A stretch of DNA of 64,000 nucleotides. It comes from Rhizopus sp. PT2906 (lineage: Eukaryota > Mucoromycota > Mucoromycetes > Mucorales > Rhizopodaceae). Location of the stretch: the NCBI GenBank assembly GCA_025529335.1, contig JAMYHX010000004.1, positions 248,001 to 312,000 on the forward strand, read 5' to 3'. The stretch's first letter is position 1, and each line of letters opens with the position of its first letter. Position numbers and translations under genes: made by a program. A model generated the notes under the pieces. That model did not search any database, was not told where the DNA came from, and saw nothing but the letters and a program-made list of their open reading frames with translations. This document shows positions 22,197-33,900 of the stretch, piece by piece.

Positions 22197-23720
22197 GTTA
22201 TGTGCAGTGTAAGACTGACACCTATTCTATAGCAGTAACTATCACGTCTGGGGCTGGTTAGTCTCAGGCTTTCTAGTGCTTGTTACAGTAACGATCGCTT
22301 CACATACAATTAACGAACACCTTCACCACTATTGTACACCTGAAATACAGAAACATAAAGTCAGAGTGATAGCTTACCCAGCAGCATACGCTGTGTTAGC
22401 TTGGCTGTCCTATCTGAAATATGATTATGAGACAGTGATATTATTCTTTGCTAGATTATTTGAATCCTTTGCTGTATATAATCTATACATGTGTCTGCAA
22501 GCCTATTTACAACCCTATCGAGAAAAAAATGCAGGAATCAAGGAGGCGGTTTCAACAAAAGTATTTGGGATATACAACTTTAAGCTGTAATGTCATTTAT
22601 TCCATATGGACACATGCTTATTTCTTTATAGTAAATCAAAATGGGGCTTACACTTCCGTGTGATCACGGATATGCTCGTACTTCAATTTCCAATTTGGTA
22701 AATTCAATGTAAAATAGTCTTACTGTTCCTATTTAGCAGCCCTATTTATTTTATGTTAGGAATATTATTGCTGCTTTCATCTCGATTATCACACAACTCA
22801 AGGGCATCTATTGTGATGGTCAGTTTAATCCCAAGGGTGCTTATGTCTATCTAGCCATCATTCAATTCACTTCTTTATCCATCATCCTTATGGCTCTATT
22901 CACCTATCTGTCAGTATTTGATAACGAATGGAAAGACGGTAACATTCGAGCTCATGGCATGTTTTGGTGTGTCAAAGCACCGATCATGGTCATCTTTTAC
23001 TTTGGTGACATCCTACTGGCCATCCTTAGTTATTTTGATGTAATCCATGACAGACCACCAGGATCACCCAGTGGAACATATTGGACAGCAGAGGCCATCA
23101 AGAACGGATACTACGTGCTCATCATCTGTACAACCATGACGGTCGTTGCTATCCTCATGCAAATCTATTTTGGCTTAGACGCTAGAGAATATCAAATAGA
23201 AGAACCAGACCATGGTTATTTTGAGGCACTGGTCGATGGCTTTTTGGCATATATCCCTCAGTTCATTCGTAACGTGTTTATGTGTGGAGGAGATACGGTC
23301 GTGTTAGCCAAGAAGCGAATGAAGTTAAGGAAGGAACGTCGACTGAGTGACGATGAATATAATCTATTAGCACCTGCAGAGGATACTGCCATGCCTCATG
23401 AGTACTTGACACAGCCAGCACCTTCACTTCAACATTCAAAACTCTATGATGAAGATATGCGATTCAATCGACATAACTTTAATGCTCTTCCATTGGAACC
23501 TTTGGTACCAATAGAGCAAAAGAAGCCTTTGTCAGAAAAACAAGACGAAGCAGCAGAGAAAAAGGAAAACAAGGCACCAGGTGTCCGATCTTCTTCTCTT
23601 GTTGCCATACCTCCTCCACCTGCTCAACAAAATAGGACATTAGGTCGTAATGATGAGGTATCAGAGTCTATCAGTCAGGGTCCTACTCATTTTACTCCAC
23701 ATGAATTGGAAAGAAATTGA
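22016..23720 (+). CDS. TMEM184/Ost-alpha (DUF300) seven-TM membrane protein
   Basis: Membrane protein of the organic-solute-transporter alpha/TMEM184 family. Four exons inferred: 22016-22065, 22233-22586, 22632-22697 and 22760-23720, 476 aa. The first exon (MSSEHCPTLGG) is joined across a 167-nt intron that contains a T run; this is the least certain join. Family blocks: HTINEHLHHYCTPEIQKHKV, VRVIAYPAAYAVLAWLSYLK, RLFESFAVYNLYMCLQAYL, KSKWGLHFRVITDMLVLQF, GIYCDGQFNPKGAYVYL and MFWCVKAPIMVIFYFGDILL. Seven membrane segments are expected, then a cytosolic tail of about 190 residues rich in charged and Pro residues. Transport substrate in fungi is unknown. Confidence 0.87.
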
Positions 23721-23847
23721 AATAAAAATGGAAAGGCTGATTCTTCTAGAAAAAAAAAAAAAAAAAAAAAACTAATGCAACCACACACACATACGCTTTT
23801 TAATATCCGCTTTCTTTTTCTTTTTTTTTTTCCTTTATAACTTGGTC

Positions 23848-24591
23848 ATGTCTGATACTGAAGATTACGTAAAACCTGACGAACGCGAAACAGAACAAGA
23901 GAGACTTGAAAGAGAAAGAGAAGCCAAAGAACAGGCGGAATTACCCTACACGTAGGTAAAACATGGAGAGATGCATCTTTGGGACAAAAGTTAACATGTG
24001 ATAAAGTTGGAAACAAACCCTTCAAGATGTCGACGTGACCATTCCAGTTCCCAAGGGCACGCGTAGTCGAGACGTCATTGTTGATATCAAAAAGAATCAT
24101 TTCAAAGTGGCACTCAAAGGACAAGATCCTATTGTTGAGGTAAGCTCTACGAAAAAAAAAAGAAAAAATAACAATTGCTTATTGCTCATGATGACAGGGT
24201 GAGTTGTGTCAATCAGTAAAAGTAGACGATAGCACATGGACTATTGAAGACCAAAAGGAAATACTCGTTCACCTCGAAAAAGTAAACCAGATGCAGTGGT
24301 GGGAAAATGTGGTCAAGGGCGCGCCTAAGATCAACACACAAAGGATTCAACCAGAGAATTCCAAGTTGAGTGACTTGGATGGAGAAACAAGAGCTATGGT
24401 TGAAAAGATGATGGTAATATATAGTGTTGTTTGTTGTACTTGTTTATTTATTATTATTTGTTATATAGTTTGACCAACGTCAAAAGGCAATGGGTTTACC
24501 AGATAGCGATACATTAAAGAAACAGCAAATGTTTGAAAACTTCAAGAAGCAACATCCTGAAATGGACTTTAGTAATGTAAAGTTGACATAA
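23848..24591 (+). CDS. NUDC: NudC nuclear-movement protein homologue (CS domain)
   Basis: Hsp90-type co-chaperone that supports dynein/LIS1-dependent nuclear positioning. Exons 23848-23951, 24007-24139, 24198-24413 and 24469-24591, 191 aa, matching fungal NudC length. A charged helix (ETEQERLERERE) precedes the CS domain: WKQTLQDVDVTIPVPKGTRS, DIKKNHFKVALKGQDPIVEG, ELCQSVKVDDSTWTIEDQK, VHLEKVNQMQWWENVVKG. The C-terminal signature follows: LSDLDGETRAMVEKMMFDQR, KAMGLPDSDT and HPEMDFSNVK. All blocks are in the family order. Confidence 0.95.
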
Positions 24592-24661
24592 TTCTAATTG
24601 AAATAAGGATCTTGCTATATAATATATAATAAAAAATGAGTTTCATCATCTTATTTATCTG

Positions 24662-27600
24662 CTAATACATTACCAGCCATTGTTGAGCAGATCCACGCTG
24701 AAGAGGGTCCCTACTCAGCAGTGTCTTGATGACATGACGTGTATGTTGATTTGGTATAATTCTATCCAACTGTGGTATGTCCAGTTCTCTTTCTTCATTC
24801 CATCTGAGTCCGTTGTTGAGTATGGGTGTTGATGGTGAAGGATGGGATATGAAATGTAGAATGGTTTCATCTTTGATATTATTTGGGAATAATGCTCTCT
24901 TTGTTTCTAGCTCATATAAAAGACATCCAAGTGACCATAGATCGACACTAGCAGTTGCTACAACGCCACTAGCTCCTTCTAATCCGTATGTCGTTGCCTT
25001 GGCTACCTCGGGTGCACAGTAACGAGGCGTGATGACGCCCACACATTCCTCTCCAATCGTCCTACTTGCTTCAAAATCGATCAGCTTCCATTCTTTTCCA
25101 AAACGATGCATCACGTTGCTAGGCTTTAAATCACAAAAGGCAATGCCTCTACTGTGACACCAAGCAAGAGCCTGTAGGACATCTCTGACAACAGCTCGAG
25201 GTTGTACGTCTGTTTTACGCATAAAGCTAACAAGTGTCTCATCCAATCGTTCCATAACAATAGCATACTTGACATCGTCCTCCTGATCCACATCCTCGTT
25301 TGCTTGCATCGTCAGTACCTCCAATAGGTCTACCATGAAGGGTGATTTCAGCTTAACCAATGTGCGACACTCCCTCTCCCACGTTTCTCGACGACCAAAC
25401 AGCTTGATTGCCAATGGCTGGTTCGTTTCCATATTGTTCACAAATAGGATCACATTAGACGGGCCAACGATCGGACGGATAGAACTGTCGAGTTGGTATC
25501 TTTTGGGCAGCATCAACAGGATAGGCATCAAGAACTTGGGATGCGAATGGTGATGATCCGATATAGATGATGAGGTGGATGGCGGCGTCACTCCTTTGGT
25601 GGATTGTTTCAAAATTGTAAATGACTCATGTAGACTTCCGGAACTGCTACTATTACTACTACTGCTATTATTATTCGTGCTGTTTGGATCGTGGCTTTGG
25701 CCTAAAGACGCTAGTACATCCAACGGACTCATCCTGCGATACATATCCACTTGCTGTGTCGATGGTTTTGTATCAATGCTTGTTGGAGGGGGCGTTGCAG
25801 GGGGCTGAGTCACAGTCTGCGCGATGACGGGCATACTGATGACAGATGATGGATGATGGTGTGTGAGTGGTATCTGTTGACGTCGTCTTGCTTCTGTTGT
25901 ATCCCATGTCTGAGTCGATGTGGTTGCTGTGCTTAGTTGATGCGATGAATTGTTGATGTATTGTATGGGCGATAGTGAATCTGCAAATGTCCAGTTTTCG
26001 TCATCCCCTTCTCCTGGCGTCGGCTGCGATGAAGATGATGCATGGTGATGATCAACCAGTCTGTGTTGATGAAGATCACGTCTTATAGCCACCGAAAATT
26101 CATTAGGCTTTTGAGCGATGATCTCGTTAGGTACCTGACCATCTGAGACAAGAAGAACCTTGGAATGTCGAAATGATTCGCTACGTTGAGATCCATGTGT
26201 TGCTGCCATCGTGCCGTCGTCACTCATGGCTTCTAATACACCTGTTACTACTTTGTCTGAGTAATCTCCAATCTCAGAATGTCTAGCAAAGGACGTACTG
26301 CTCCACGCTTTGGACATCCGGTAAGGTGGTCGGCCGGTGGTGTCGTTCATGTGATTATAATAGTATTCTTTAGGTGTTGATGAGGTCGTGTCTACAACAA
26401 ATTGTTCATCTTCGTCTTGAATAGAAGAGCTGTTTATATCCTTCGTCTCTTCACGCTTTCTTTTTCTCAAGAAAAAGAATAAGGCCAAGGCAGCTATGAC
26501 AAGTAATGCGATACCACCTACCGTAGCACCCGCGATGATTCCTGTCTTACTGTGACTATCAGATCCCGCAGTGGGAGAAGGCGGTATAGTTGTGGTGTTT
26601 GTTGAAGAAGGCGGGTTGAGATTAGGATAACCTGTAGTCTTCACTTTAGTCCAACTCCAATTGTTGACATCCAATACGTACATATTGGAATCATTCGTTG
26701 CTGTTACACCCCATCCACCAAAGATATATAATTTTTTATTTTCATTATCCAACACAGTTGAATGACCTACATAAAGATAACAATGAACATCTTACATAAT
26801 GAATACCCCATTATCATATTACCCATCCTAGGGTTAGGACCATCTACTGCATTAGATATTGATTTTCGCTCCCAAAATAAGTTTGGATATGCGGTTGCAT
26901 TCAGTACCCATACATCCGAGTCAAAGGGCTGTGTTGATCCTCCGCCAAAGATGATCATGAAATCATCAAAACAATTGGCTGTGTGCAATCTTCTTCCGCC
27001 GGGTGTGATAGATGTCGTTAATCCCTGTACATTCCAAGTTCGAGTACTTAGATTATATATATTGATAGCCTTTTACTTGAAAATGAGTCGTATGTCTTTT
27101 TTTTTTTTCAAATCTGTTCAATGATACTTACATCAGATACGTCTGCTGGATTACCCGTGGTTGAACCACCAAAGGTGATCAGTGAGTTCATTTTCTTGAT
27201 ATAACACATTGTATGATCAGTTAAACCTAAACCATTTGAACCTGTCGACACCTGAAATGAACTCGCGTCTATAAAGGATAAAGTATTTTGTACGGCATTA
27301 ATAATTGGAAACCCGTTATTATTGACTGATAGACCGCCAAAGGTATAAACAGTATTGTTGACAGTCGTCATGGAATATCCAGATACTTTGGCAGCAGCAG
27401 CTTGAAAGTCTAAAAAAAAAACATCATACACAAAGAGGAGGTGATGATTAAAGATCGTTTTCTTTTCACCCTGTCTCGTATTGAGCAAGTTCGGGCTTAC
27501 TTGTAGTTGGAAAACTCCAGGTCCAACTATTTATATCTAATTTTTGTAAGACATTGGTGGTGGTTGTATTACTGACCCAAGTTAAGAGTTGTCCTTGACT

Positions 27601-27991
27601 TGGTAAGTTGGTGGCTCGAATGTAAATCTGAGGAAGCATTTCTATTCCATTCTGAACTTGGACTTTGGGATTGTACCATGAACCATTTCGTGAATCCCAA
27701 ACCCAAAGTTCAGTTGATCCAGATAAAGAAGTTGTACTATAATTAGCTGTTGAATCTTGTGAACCACCATAGACAATAACATATGGGTAAATGAAGCCTA
27801 TGGAAGAAATAAAAATAAAAATAAATAAATCATGTATAATTTCTCTATTTATTTTATATATTACCTGAAGCATGACCAGCTCTCCAAGGTACGTTTGTCT
27901 GTATCGAACCGAGGTATTGAGACTGCGATGAATTAAATAATAGAAATAATAGAAATAATATAAATCTATTATAGTAATTTATTTGAAGCAT
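24662..27991 (-). CDS. Kelch-repeat receptor-like protein kinase (signal peptide, Kelch, TM, kinase)
   Basis: Five exons: 27991-27865, 27797-27501, 27409-27132, 27069-26823 and 26766-24662, joined frame 1,017 aa. Order seen: a hydrophobic signal peptide (RFILFLLFLLFNSSQSQ); an ectodomain of about 350 residues with five Kelch-type blades (VIVYGGSQ, VYTFGGLSV, LITFGGSTT, MIIFGGGST, LYIFGGWGV) and N-glycosylation-type sites; a Pro/Thr stalk; one membrane helix (IIAGATVGGIALLVIAALAL) with a basic stop-transfer RKRKR; a Ser/His-rich linker of about 300 residues; a C-terminal Ser/Thr-type kinase domain. Kinase landmarks: AIKLF (Lys), CDLKPSNVM, LIDFEAS, CAPEV and DLWSLGCLLYELE. The glycine loop is not recognisable, HRD is FCD, and DFG is DFE. 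The role is inferred as surface signalling; the ligand is unknown. Confidence 0.85.
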
Positions 27992-28030
27992 TAAGAAAAA
28001 AAGAAAGAAAGAGAAAGAAGGGGAATGAAT

Positions 28031-29356
28031 TTATTTTTTATTGTTTTTATTTTTAAATCTTGTCCTTTGCACCTTTCTTGACACTTGATCAAAGAACGCC
28101 TTATTCTCTTCTGGATACATTTTTCTGAATTCATCCCTTGCTGCTTGTGCTTTATTCTTATATGCATCTTTTTCTTCTTTTGATAATGACTTCCATTTCT
28201 TTGATACAATTGTACTTGCTTCATTCACTGTCAGATTTGGATTATTAGCTCTTACAATAGGCACTTGTTCTTTAAAGTATACAATCCAAACATTAGGTGG
28301 TGGTTTAGGTCGTTTAGCGAAATGAATCGCTTTATTCCTATAATCCTCTCTTTTCCTTTTAGACAATATTTGATATGCTTGCTTTTTTTCCTAATTCAAA
28401 AGACTGAGTATATTTGTATTATACTTTTTCCATAAACTCTTTTTACTGGATCCAATTCCTTCCATTGTTGTCCAATGATTCGACTTAGTTCATAATTATC
28501 CAACTCTGGATGTTCCTCTTTGATCTTTGCTCTCATCTCCTTGTTAAATAATATAAATGGATTATATCGATTCGTCGGTTTGGCTCCAGTTTTTCTCTGC
28601 TTAGTATCTAACGTGCTGCTTTTGATCCTACTCGTTTGCAATGAAGCACCAGAAGTTGATTTTCGTTCATAGATCTCATAGTCATTCTTTTCATCTTCTG
28701 AATCGGCAATTTCGTCTATGGGTTCATCAAATTGACTGGAGTTATCCATAAATTTATATTCTCCATCTTCATCTTCACTATATTCTCCTTGATCCATATA
28801 GTCGTCATCATCATCACTGTTATTATGACTGTTGTCAAGCATAGAATATGTCTTTTTAGCTTGTGATCTCATCGATTTTCTCTTGATGATCAGTGATGGC
28901 TCCATGTCTTCTTCATCGTCATCGTCATCCATATCTGAAAACATACCACTTGATTGCTTTCTTTCAGATGGTTTTGGTATATATTCTGTTCTTTGTGTTG
29001 TTGCTATGGGCCTTTCTGTAGTGTCTTTATTGCTTGTGGATGGTATCGATGACTTTATCTGTTCGTTTTTCTCTTCAACTGTCTTTGGTTCTTCAACTGT
29101 CTTTTGTTTTTTGGGTATAATATCTTCCAAGTCTCCAAACAAGTCATCCATGTCAAAGTCATCAATCGCATTTGATTTCTTGTAGATCCATGAGTAATAG
29201 CAACTATTACACTGACTATTGATATACACACACATATATGTATATAAAGTGAGCTTATATCGTATGATATAATTGTATATAAATATATATAATTTACGCT
29301 AAACAATCTTCATGTCTTAACTCTTTTGAATTACATGAAGGACAGCGATCATTCAT
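28031..29356 (-). CDS. Zinc-ribbon plus double HMG-box nuclear protein
   Basis: Three exons: 29356-29298, 29215-28438 and 28390-28031, 398 aa. The N-terminus, assembled over the first intron, reads CPSCNSKEL...DCLAQCNSCYYSW, a two-CxxC zinc-ribbon-like knuckle. Then come about 180 residues of acidic, Ser-rich low complexity (runs of D/E). HMG box 1 follows: RYNPFILFNKEMRAKIKEEH, ELSRIIGQQWKELDPVKR, continued after the intron by EKKQAYQILSKRKREDY. HMG box 2: PPPNVWIVYFKEQVPIVR, NEASTIVSKKWKSLSKEEKD and AYKNKAQAARDEF. Likely chromatin or Pol I/Pol III-associated DNA bending; no named orthologue was recognised. The first-exon join is phase-consistent but short. Confidence 0.8.
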
Positions 29357-29450
29357 TTTTTTTTTTTTTTTTGTGAAAGAAAGAAAGAACAAAAAAAAAG
29401 GGTCACGTAAAAAAATAAAATCAGGACGCGCGTAAGTTCGCCAAAACTTT

Positions 29451-30472
29451 TTATTTATTTTGTTGACTGGGAGGAGGCGTCAGTGGATAAATAGGGAATT
29501 GAGTGCTTGCATAATCATTTGTAGTAGTAGCAAAGGTACGTTTTGATAATTGATCTATTGACGAATAAGTATAAATGTTATCAAATATGGATATTCACTT
29601 TACCCATGACACTTGGTATCGTCGAAATCTTCCATTCATTTTCACTTCTTGAAGAGACAGGAGGACTAGGTAAATGATCTCTAAAGTATTCATTTTTACC
29701 ATTAGGTGATGATTCTAACCAGATACCAGATGAAGAAGGTGTAGAAGAAGAACTTGCAAGAAGTGTAGAAGAATTAGATGGTGAAATGGATAGATTTAAC
29801 ATGGAGTGTGCAATACTACTACTGTGTGAATTAGATGGTCGCATAATAGATATAGGAGTAGAAGAAGGTGGCGGAGAGAGTGATCCGAATCGTGATGAAT
29901 AAGGAGATCCTATGAATGTATTAGTTCTAGTCTTTTATAAACATCTTTTCATTACCTCGTCTGTCTTGAATTTCTTTTTTTTCTCGAGCAGAGTTCACAC
30001 CTTGAACAGAATGACGATGTGGTCTGACCTTATGACCTTCTGATGATGGTTGGGTCAGTGGGCTTGGAGTAAATGCTGTCATCAGCCGTTCGATCCTTCG
30101 AAGTCTATCTTCAATTCTATCCATTGCTTCTACTGATGGTTGCTTGTTTTTTAAATGTCTTCTTTCGGAATTATTGACACATTCGATATTATTGGACGCA
30201 CAGAACCCACATGGACTGCCTCCATCGCATTTTGTCTTTCTTCTTCGGCAAGTTTCACAGGCTGAACCAGAACTAAGCCGTCTAGCTGCATGGGTAGAAA
30301 AGACACTTCGAGAATGATCATGAACAACACTATAGGCACAGTCTTGGTTTGCTTCGATACATTGTGTGCAAGGTCGCTGAGAGTTGCAGGGGCGTCTTCT
30401 TCTTTTACATTGTTCGCATGTTCTTTTTATGTATTGTTCAGTTGATATACTCGTCGGTGCACTAGACGTCAT
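29451..30472 (-). CDS. Transcription factor with two tandem Zn2Cys6 clusters
   Basis: Exons 30472-29956, 29909-29604 and 29554-29451, 308 aa. Two complete binuclear clusters lie 28 residues apart. The first runs from CEQCKRRRRPC to CTQCIEANQDC and the second from CETCRRRKTKC to CGFCASNNIEC, both with C-x2-C-x6-C-x5-C-x2-C-x6-C spacing. A short predicted coiled coil (MDRIEDRLRRIERLM) follows the second cluster, as in Gal4-type dimerisation. The rest is Ser/Pro-rich with no fungal-specific middle homology region, so the protein is small for the class. Targets unknown. Confidence 0.9.
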
Positions 30473-30824
30473 ATTTAATAAGAAGAAAGAAAAAGAGAGA
30501 AAAAGAGAGTTATTTTCTATAATCTACACTTTTTTTTCTCTTTTTTCACTGTTTATTTCTTCTTCCGTCGGTTCTCTCTCCGGACCTGGGGCTGTGGTGT
30601 ACAAAAGAGCAACGTGATTTTGATCTGGTTTCTTCAAGTTCATTCGATATAGCAAAAAAGAAAAAAAGTGAAGATAATCACTGTCGTCTGTACCCCTCTT
30701 TTCTTTTCAGTGATCATTTACATTTGTCTATACACACACATATATATACACCAAGATTCACAATGTCCTTATTTCTTGCCCGATTATTCCGAACTTGTAA
30801 CACAGGTAACACATTATACAGCAT
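30473..30824. other. Intergenic spacer
   Basis: Promoter of the Zn2Cys6 gene and the 3' flank of the DYRK gene. CT-rich with TATATATA at 30741-30748. No coding seen. Confidence 0.6.
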
Positions 30825-33140
30825 TTATTTACAAATCCATTCATGCTCAAGTGCTTCATGAGGTGTCATACGCTGATTGGGATCCCAAGTGAGACACCTT
30901 TGAACAAAGTCAACAAAGACGATATCTCTCGTCCTGAGTGCTTGAAAGAGCGATTTTGTATTTGGGTATCTTCTTTTGCCTTTAGAATTAGGGACAATAC
31001 GTGGATGACCAGCAGCATCTATAAATGGATATAAGAAGGAGGGCTGATCATGGTTTTATGCTCTATGTTACCAAAAAATAAATTCCGTCTTGAACATCCG
31101 TCAATCAAGTATCGATCAGGTACACCTAATACTTCCATGATACACGATAACTGTTCCTGTTCATTCTCTCCTGGGAATAAAGGAATACCAGTATACAGTT
31201 CAGCAATGATACATCCCAGACTCCACATGTCGATAGCCATATGATAGGATAATCCTAGTATAACCTCTGGTGATCTGTAGAATCGACTCTGAATGTAGGT
31301 ATACACTATTGTTCTATTAAGCATCCTGATCAAACTATATCTCTCGTTCTTTACCCTTCTCAGTTTCGAAGCAACTACTGCCAAAATCAATTACTTTGAT
31401 CACACCTTTTGCGGGATGTTTCAACAAGATATTCTATTGACATGTCATTCATTTTGTTCTTGTATATTTTATATTCATTACCTCAGGTTTTAAATCACAA
31501 TGAATGACTTTATGATCATACAACAACTTTAATGCCTTTAATATCTGAGCAGTCATTCTAATAGGATTATTTGTTAATATATATTTATGTGTGTATGTCT
31601 TTCTTACTTTCTTATTAAACTTAGACTAAATCCTTGAAAATGATTACTCTTGATAAACTCATACAAGTTTATGCTTAGACATTCGAACGCGATACACAAA
31701 TGTCCTCTGAACGAAAAATGATCAACCACTCGAATGGTACAACATTCATCATTTGGATCCCACTCAGTCAGCTTCTTCAAGATGTTTAGTTCAGTGACTG
31801 CTTGAGCATGAAATCGCTTCTTGTTTCTGATCAGCTTTATAGCCACCATTTGTCCTGTCTTATGATCAAGGCACTTTACGACCTGACCAAATGATCCTTT
31901 ACCAAGGATATCAATGATTTCATATTGATACGCAAGGTGATCCTGAAGGACAATCTTGTAATTGCCCTTTTCATCGTCGAATTCATTTTCCTCATATTTC
32001 CTCTTGGCATGCGATCCTACAAAGTAGACACAGGTATATGTTTGAATCTCTTCTTTTTCATATCTTGACAGGTATTTTCCGTAATACTTTAGTGCTGTAT
32101 ACACACTTTTGGGGTATCGTGCTCCGTTTTCAATTGTAGATTGCTTTTTCGGAAGTGATGACTTTCTCTCGCACGTTGCTTCCTTGGGCAGACTGGTCGT
32201 CCGTTTTGATGAAAGGCCAGTTGAGATGCTTTGGTGGAGTTTCAATGGGGGTTGAGCTATGGCAGTACTAGCTGTTGTTGCTGTTCTTGCTGTTGCTGCT
32301 GCTGTTGCTGTTGTAAGGGGTATATTCATTTCTATAGGTTTGAGTTTCATAGGCGGTAATAATTTGGTGGGTATGGGTGGTGGTGTTGCTAGGCTGCCAG
32401 GTAAAGTCTAAAATAGGTTGTTAATCCTTGATTTGCATTGCGCACGTTGATAGACTTACCTTTCCTCGCTTTCGTCTAGCGGATACTTTGCTAGTTTCTG
32501 CTTTCTGAACCAACAGCTTTTGATTTTCCTCTTGTTGCCTTTGCAACTGCTCCTTTTGCTTTGCCAGGAACAGTGAATGCCTCTCACGTTGTATTTCTAG
32601 CGCCTTTATGTCCTGCTCAATCTCTGCTAGGTCACGACTAAACCTTCCTGCGTACTCTGGTGTCGGTTTCCTGGGCAAGGTCAATGGCTTGGATATCAAA
32701 GACGAAGAACGAAGCTGCTTAGGCACAGGCGGAACAGGTGGGATATGCACTGTGGATGACTGTAAGCTACTGGACCGCGGTGGAGGCGAATAGGTAAAAG
32801 AGCGATTAGATGAGGATCGTTTGTGGTAGCCCTGATAGTCTGTTAAACTGTTTTCTATCTTATGACCCAAAGATACACTTCGTTTAGGTACTGTTTCAGT
32901 CTTTTTAGTCAAGGGTGCAGATGTGCCTGTCTCCTTTAATGACTTGGCTTTCCGAAGTGCTGTTGTCTTTTTATCTGAATACCCATCGAGCCAATCTTGC
33001 TGATCGCTATTCAAGAGGTCAGCATAGGAAGCCTTTTTGTTCTTTGGATGTTGGTTCCAGTCAATAGAATAACGAGCACTTGATTTTCGAGGTAAACAAG
33101 GAGGAACATCTTGTCCAAGTGTACTTGATGAATGAGACAT
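30825..33140 (-). CDS. Class II DYRK-family protein kinase (Pom1/DYRK2-like)
   Basis: Dual-specificity Tyr-regulated kinase; in yeasts this class controls polarity and cell-size checkpoints. Six exons: 33140-32460, 32407-31608, 31557-31482, 31433-31355, 31305-31072 and 31018-30825, 687 aa. The N-terminal ~370 residues are Ser/Pro/basic-rich with a coiled coil (DLAEIEQDIKALEIQRERHS). A DH box follows (YYGKYLSRYEKEEI), typical of class II. The kinase domain covers about residues 390-686: LGKGSFGQVV, VAIKLIRNKK, HCDLKPENILL, VIDFGSSC, VYTYIQSRFYRSPEVILG (activation-loop Y-x-Y), DMWSLGCIIAEL, and a closing MTPHEALEHEWI. All catalytic residues are present; HRD appears as HCD, normal for DYRKs. Confidence 0.93.
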
Positions 33141-33270
33141 GACCTAAAAAAGAATGACCTTATAAAATTCAGGTCCCGTAAGTCATTGTCAGTGTGTCCA
33201 ATATTTAATCTCCATTCATGTCACCTTATCTTTCTTCCTTTTCATCCTTTTGACTTTCTTTCTCTTTCAA

Positions 33271-33659
33271 ATGACATCAAAAGTACCTGACGTTGTAATC
33301 CTATTCTTGGATCAGAATCCATCGCTGTTGGCTTCCACCTAGCCGAGTATCTCATCCGTGACGTGCTCACAAACATTTCTGCTTCCAACTATGCCCTTAT
33401 TGCTGACAGTAACCTCGTATCGATTTATCTTGATGAATACGTTCAAGTATCCAAGAGTGTGAGTGACGAATTATTTGCATCCAAGGGACTTCAAGCGCCT
33501 CGTCTCTTCACTCGTGCCCTTCCTCCTGGAGAAATGACAAAGTCTCGTAAAATCATGGCCGATATCGAAAACTGGCTTCTTTCTAATGCGGTTACTCGAG
33601 ATACTTGTTTCTTGGCAATGGGCAGTGGTGTCATAATATTTGACCCAAACTGGTTGTAA
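33271..33659 (+). pseudogene. Truncated fragment of the AROM (dehydroquinate synthase) N-terminus
   Basis: Starts with an ATG (MTSKVPDVV) and shifts frame near 33298. From there one frame reads PILGSESIAVGFHLAEYLIR and then NISASNYALIADSNLVSIYL, ALPPGEMTKSRKIMADIENW and TRDTCFLAMGSGVI. This is the order of the 3-dehydroquinate synthase domain at the start of the pentafunctional AROM protein, up to the GGGVIGD block, which is altered to GSGVI and followed by an unrelated tail and stop. Only about 130 of roughly 1,580 residues remain. It cannot be functional; a complete copy is presumably elsewhere. It starts head-to-head with the DYRK gene, 130 bases away. Confidence 0.8.
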
Positions 33660-33900
33660 TAAGTTAGCTCTGATGTGGTTCAGAGCAAAAGATCCACTTT
33701 ACTTTTTCTTTTTTTTTTTTTTTTTCTTTTCTTCTCTTGCCTTCAATAATCTCTGAAAGTTATCATCAGGTTAACTAGAATAATGGTTTGAAGAGAGTTC
33801 CTTATAACTCAAACACTTTATGTTCTAGAATGAAACGAACTGAACAGAAAAGCTAGTTTGATGCCGTTAACGTACGAGGACTCCAATTCTACGACAAAGC

